Part shown: piece after piece, positions 61,888 to 64,000 of the stretch
How the letters are laid out: the number at the start of each line of letters is the position of its first letter
Numbering within the stretch: position 1 is the stretch's first letter
NCBI RefSeq assembly: GCF_003194585.1
Contig: NZ_QHKZ01000001.1
Span: 1-64,000 of the forward strand
Reading direction: 5' to 3'
Origin: Nocardioides daejeonensis
Lineage (GTDB): Bacteria; Actinomycetota; Actinomycetes; Propionibacteriales; Nocardioidaceae
DNA: 64,000 bases
The notes under the pieces: generated by a model
What the model was told of the DNA's origin: nothing
What the model saw: only the letters and a program-made list of their open reading frames with translations
The model's database searches: none
Position numbers and translations under genes: made by a program

Positions 61888-64000
61888 ACGGTGAGCGTGA
61901 CCTGCGTCTGCCGGCCCTCGCGGTCGCCGCCTGGCTCGGCGCGCTGCTGGGACTCGGCGTCGGGTCGGTGGATCGGCTGAATGCTCTCCTGGCCGCCCGA
62001 CCGGCACTGACGGCGCTGCTGGCCCTGCCCTGCGGGGCGCTGGTGCTCTGGAGCGCGCGGGGCCGGCACTGGTTCGTCGTCGGTGGGCTGGCTCTGTTCC
62101 TGGCGGTCGGTGCGAGTGCGCTGCTGAGGGAGCAGGCGGTCGCCGACGGCGCTGTGGCCCGGCTCGCGGCCGCGCGTGCCGGCGTAGAGGTCGAGCTGCG
62201 CATCGTCGGCGACCCGCGACGGCTGCAGGGAGGTCGTGGACCGGAGCGGTTCGGCGTCCCGGTCAGGATCGACCGACTCGGGAGCGAGGGCCGGGTCTGG
62301 CAGGTGCGGTCGCCGGTGCTGCTGCTCGGCGAGGGGGAGTGGGGTCGGGCGGAGCTGGGCGGTCGCTGGCGGGTGCGACTGCGCCTCGCTCCGAGCGACG
62401 ACCCCGAGCTGGCTGCCCTCGCTACGCCGTTGGGCGAGCCGAGGTTGTTGGGCGAACCCTCCCCGGCGTGGCGCGCCGCAGCGGCCGTGCGTGCCGCGGT
62501 CCGCACCGCGGTGGCGACCGCGGGGCATCCGGAGCGAGCCCTGGTGCCGGCGCTGGTCGACGGTGACGACGGTGGCCTGCCCGAGGATCTGCAGGCGGAC
62601 TTCAAGACGACAGGACTGACGCACCTTCTCGCGGTTTCAGGCACCAATCTCACCCTGGTGGTGGGCTGCCTCGTGCTCGTGGGACGGCGGTGCGGAGTCC
62701 GCGGGCGGGGCCACTATGCGGTGGCCGCCGCCGGGATCGTCGGCTTCATCCTGCTTGCTCGTACCGAGCCCTCGGTCGTCCGTGCCGCCGCGATGGGCAC
62801 GGCGGCCCTCCTCGGCCTGGCCTACAACGGACGCGATCGAGGACTCCGCGCTGTCGGCCTCGCCGTGCTGGGCCTGCTCGTCTGGGATCCGTGGCTCGCG
62901 ATCACGGTGGGGTTCGCGCTCAGTGCACTGGCCACCGCCGGAATCCTGTTGCTTGCGCCGGGCTGGGTGACGGCGATGGAGGTGTGGCTGCCACGCTGGG
63001 CCGCGCAGGCGGTTGCGGTGCCCCTGGCTGCCCAGCTCGCTTGCACGCCGGTCGTCGCCGGGATCTCCGGGCAGGTCAGCCTGGTCGCCGTGCTGGCCAA
63101 TCTGCTCGCCGCGCCGTTGGTGGCACCTGCGACGATCCTGGGCCTGCTCGGTGGTCTGCTTGCACTTGTCTGGGCTCCGGCAGGGCAGGTGGTCGGGCGC
63201 TTCGCGGGCTGGGCAGCAGCCGGGATCATCGAGGTCGCCCGGAGGTGCGCCGAGCTGAGGTTGCCGGCCATCGACTGGGACACCTCGACACCCGCCCTCG
63301 TCGGCCTGACCGGCCTCTGCCTCCTCATCGTCGCGCTCACCGGACCACTGCTCACCCGGCCTCGACTCGCGATGGCGGTCGTCCTGCTGTTGACCGGGCT
63401 GCTGGTCGTGCCGCTGCCGACCCCGGGCTGGCCGCCGCCCGGCTGGGTGCTGGTCGCCTGCGACGTCGGTCAGGGAGACGGGCTGGTGTTGCGCGCCGGA
63501 CCGCAGGCGGGCGTGGTGGTCGACGCCGGTCCGGACCCCCGGTCGATGCGTCGGTGCCTCGACGCGCTCGGGATCGAGCAGGTGCCGATCCTGCTGCTCT
63601 CCCACTTCCACGCCGATCACGTGGACGGCGTCGACGGGGTGCTGCGCGGCCGCACGGTGGGTCAGGTGCTGGTCACCGCACGTGCGGATCCGCCCGAGGC
63701 CGCCCGGCGGGTGCTGCACCAGGTGGGCGCGCGGGCTCGGGTGCCGGCGTACGGCGAGACGTTGCGTGCGGGGGAGGTGACGCTCCAGGTGATCGGCCCG
63801 CCTCCAGCGCTGCTCGCCGATGGTCCCAACAACGCGTCGCTCGTCGTGCTGGCGGAGGTTGCTGGCACCCGGATCCTGCTGACTGGTGATGCGGAGCCTG
63901 TCGCTCAGCGTGCTCTCCGACGCACGCTCGCCGACCTACGGGTCGACGTGCTCAAGGTGCCTCACCACGGCAGTCGCTACCAGGAGCTCGACCTGCTCCT
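61884..64000 (+). CDS. comEC: ComEC/Rec2 DNA-uptake channel, N-terminal part (gene runs off right edge)
   Basis: About 705 residues are visible. An N-terminal domain with membrane helices (ALLALPCGALVLWSARGRHW and LALFLAVGASALL) is followed by the Competence domain with several helices (TGLTHLLAVSGTNLTLVVGC, VVRAAAMGTAALLGLAYNG). A C-terminal metallo-beta-lactamase-like domain begins at ACDVGQGDGLVLRAGPQA with LLLSHFHADHVDGVDG (HxHxDH). The GTG start is coupled to comEA. The protein channels single-stranded DNA during natural transformation. The last part lies beyond the window. Confidence 0.94.
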   Translation, partial: MNGERDLRLPALAVAAWLGALLGLGVGSVDRLNALLAARPALTALLALPCGALVLWSARGRHWFVVGGLALFLAVGASALLREQAVADGAVARLAAARAGVEVELRIVGDPRRLQGGRGPERFGVPVRIDRLGSEGRVWQVRSPVLLLGEGEWGRAELGGRWRVRLRLAPSDDPELAALATPLGEPRLLGEPSPAWRAAAAVRAAVRTAVATAGHPERALVPALVDGDDGGLPEDLQADFKTTGLTHLLAVSGTNLTLVVGCLVLVGRRCGVRGRGHYAVAAAGIVGFILLARTEPSVVRAAAMGTAALLGLAYNGRDRGLRAVGLAVLGLLVWDPWLAITVGFALSALATAGILLLAPGWVTAMEVWLPRWAAQAVAVPLAAQLACTPVVAGISGQVSLVAVLANLLAAPLVAPATILGLLGGLLALVWAPAGQVVGRFAGWAAAGIIEVARRCAELRLPAIDWDTSTPALVGLTGLCLLIVALTGPLLTRPRLAMAVVLLLTGLLVVPLPTPGWPPPGWVLVACDVGQGDGLVLRAGPQAGVVVDAGPDPRSMRRCLDALGIEQVPILLLSHFHADHVDGVDGVLRGRTVGQVLVTARADPPEAARRVLHQVGARARVPAYGETLRAGEVTLQVIGPPPALLADGPNNASLVVLAEVAGTRILLTGDAEPVAQRALRRTLADLRVDVLKVPHHGSRYQELDLL

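Noticed and set aside
62690..63889. Plus-strand open frame of 399 codons in another frame within comEC
   Set aside because: It is Arg/Pro/Gly-rich nonsense; the membrane helices and HxHxDH motif of ComEC are in the frame starting at 61884.

Overview
The window is high-GC DNA with strong third-position G/C bias, GTG starts, GTGA/ATGA start-stop overlaps, Tat and lipoprotein signals, and several apparently leaderless genes (a TANNNT -10 box about 7 nt before the start codon). Together with the gene set (crotonyl-CoA carboxylase/reductase, nadD-rsfS-gpgP-type phosphatase, DegV-comEA-comEC, treS) this suggests an actinobacterium, probably near Nocardioides (inference, no database search). It reads as chromosome with one small integrated element.

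Layout. 1-3.4 kb: acyl-CoA carbon metabolism (ccr, methylmalonyl-CoA epimerase, thiolase, MeaB GTPase). 3.6-9 kb: small membrane protein, PH-domain protein, MarR regulator, secreted membrane-anchored protein, Ser/Thr kinase, CnoX-like thioredoxin-TPR protein and a GNAT-NUDIX fusion. 9-11.7 kb: PCu(A)C copper protein, DyP peroxidase and a membrane protein. 11.7-15.2 kb: treS and a PhoD-type phosphatase. 15.2-20 kb: a RiPP locus of a 39-residue precursor, transglutaminase-like B2 protease, HPr-kinase-like kinase and PqqD carrier on the minus strand, facing a nucleotidyltransferase and an ABC exporter on the plus strand. It resembles paeninodin-type lasso loci, but the cyclase is absent and the predicted core has no acidic residue at the ring position. 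20-29 kb: enoyl-CoA hydratase, etfBA, a lysyl-oxidase-like protein, proA, nadD, rsfS and a histidine phosphatase.

29.1-34.7 kb: a 5.6-kb element integrated in the 3' end of tRNA-Ala(GGC). It is bounded by a 35-bp direct repeat and carries a frameshifted tyrosine integrase, a HigB/HigA-type toxin-antitoxin pair, an unrecognised gene, an OLD-family ATPase-TOPRIM nuclease (candidate phage defence) and a small YLG-repeat protein. 34.9-49.3 kb: mixed metabolism, transport, regulation and redox genes, including a CcdA-DsbA pair, an MFS-GntR pair and a GH16 hydrolase. 49.3-52 kb: leuS behind an 11-codon leader peptide and an intrinsic terminator. 52-53.1 kb: a Y-family polymerase. 53.2-60 kb: a MacB-like ABC efflux operon and its own two-component system. 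A roughly 20-nt motif recurs upstream of the ABC operon, the kinase and the response regulator, suggesting a closed autoregulated circuit. 60-64 kb: DegV, comEA and the start of comEC, cut by the window edge.

The best candidate for an undescribed system is the cyclase-less RiPP locus. Its precursor ends in serine, the residue used by lasso-cluster HPr-like kinases, so the suggested product is a linear, C-terminally phosphorylated and perhaps further modified, exported peptide. All family calls come from motifs read by eye.
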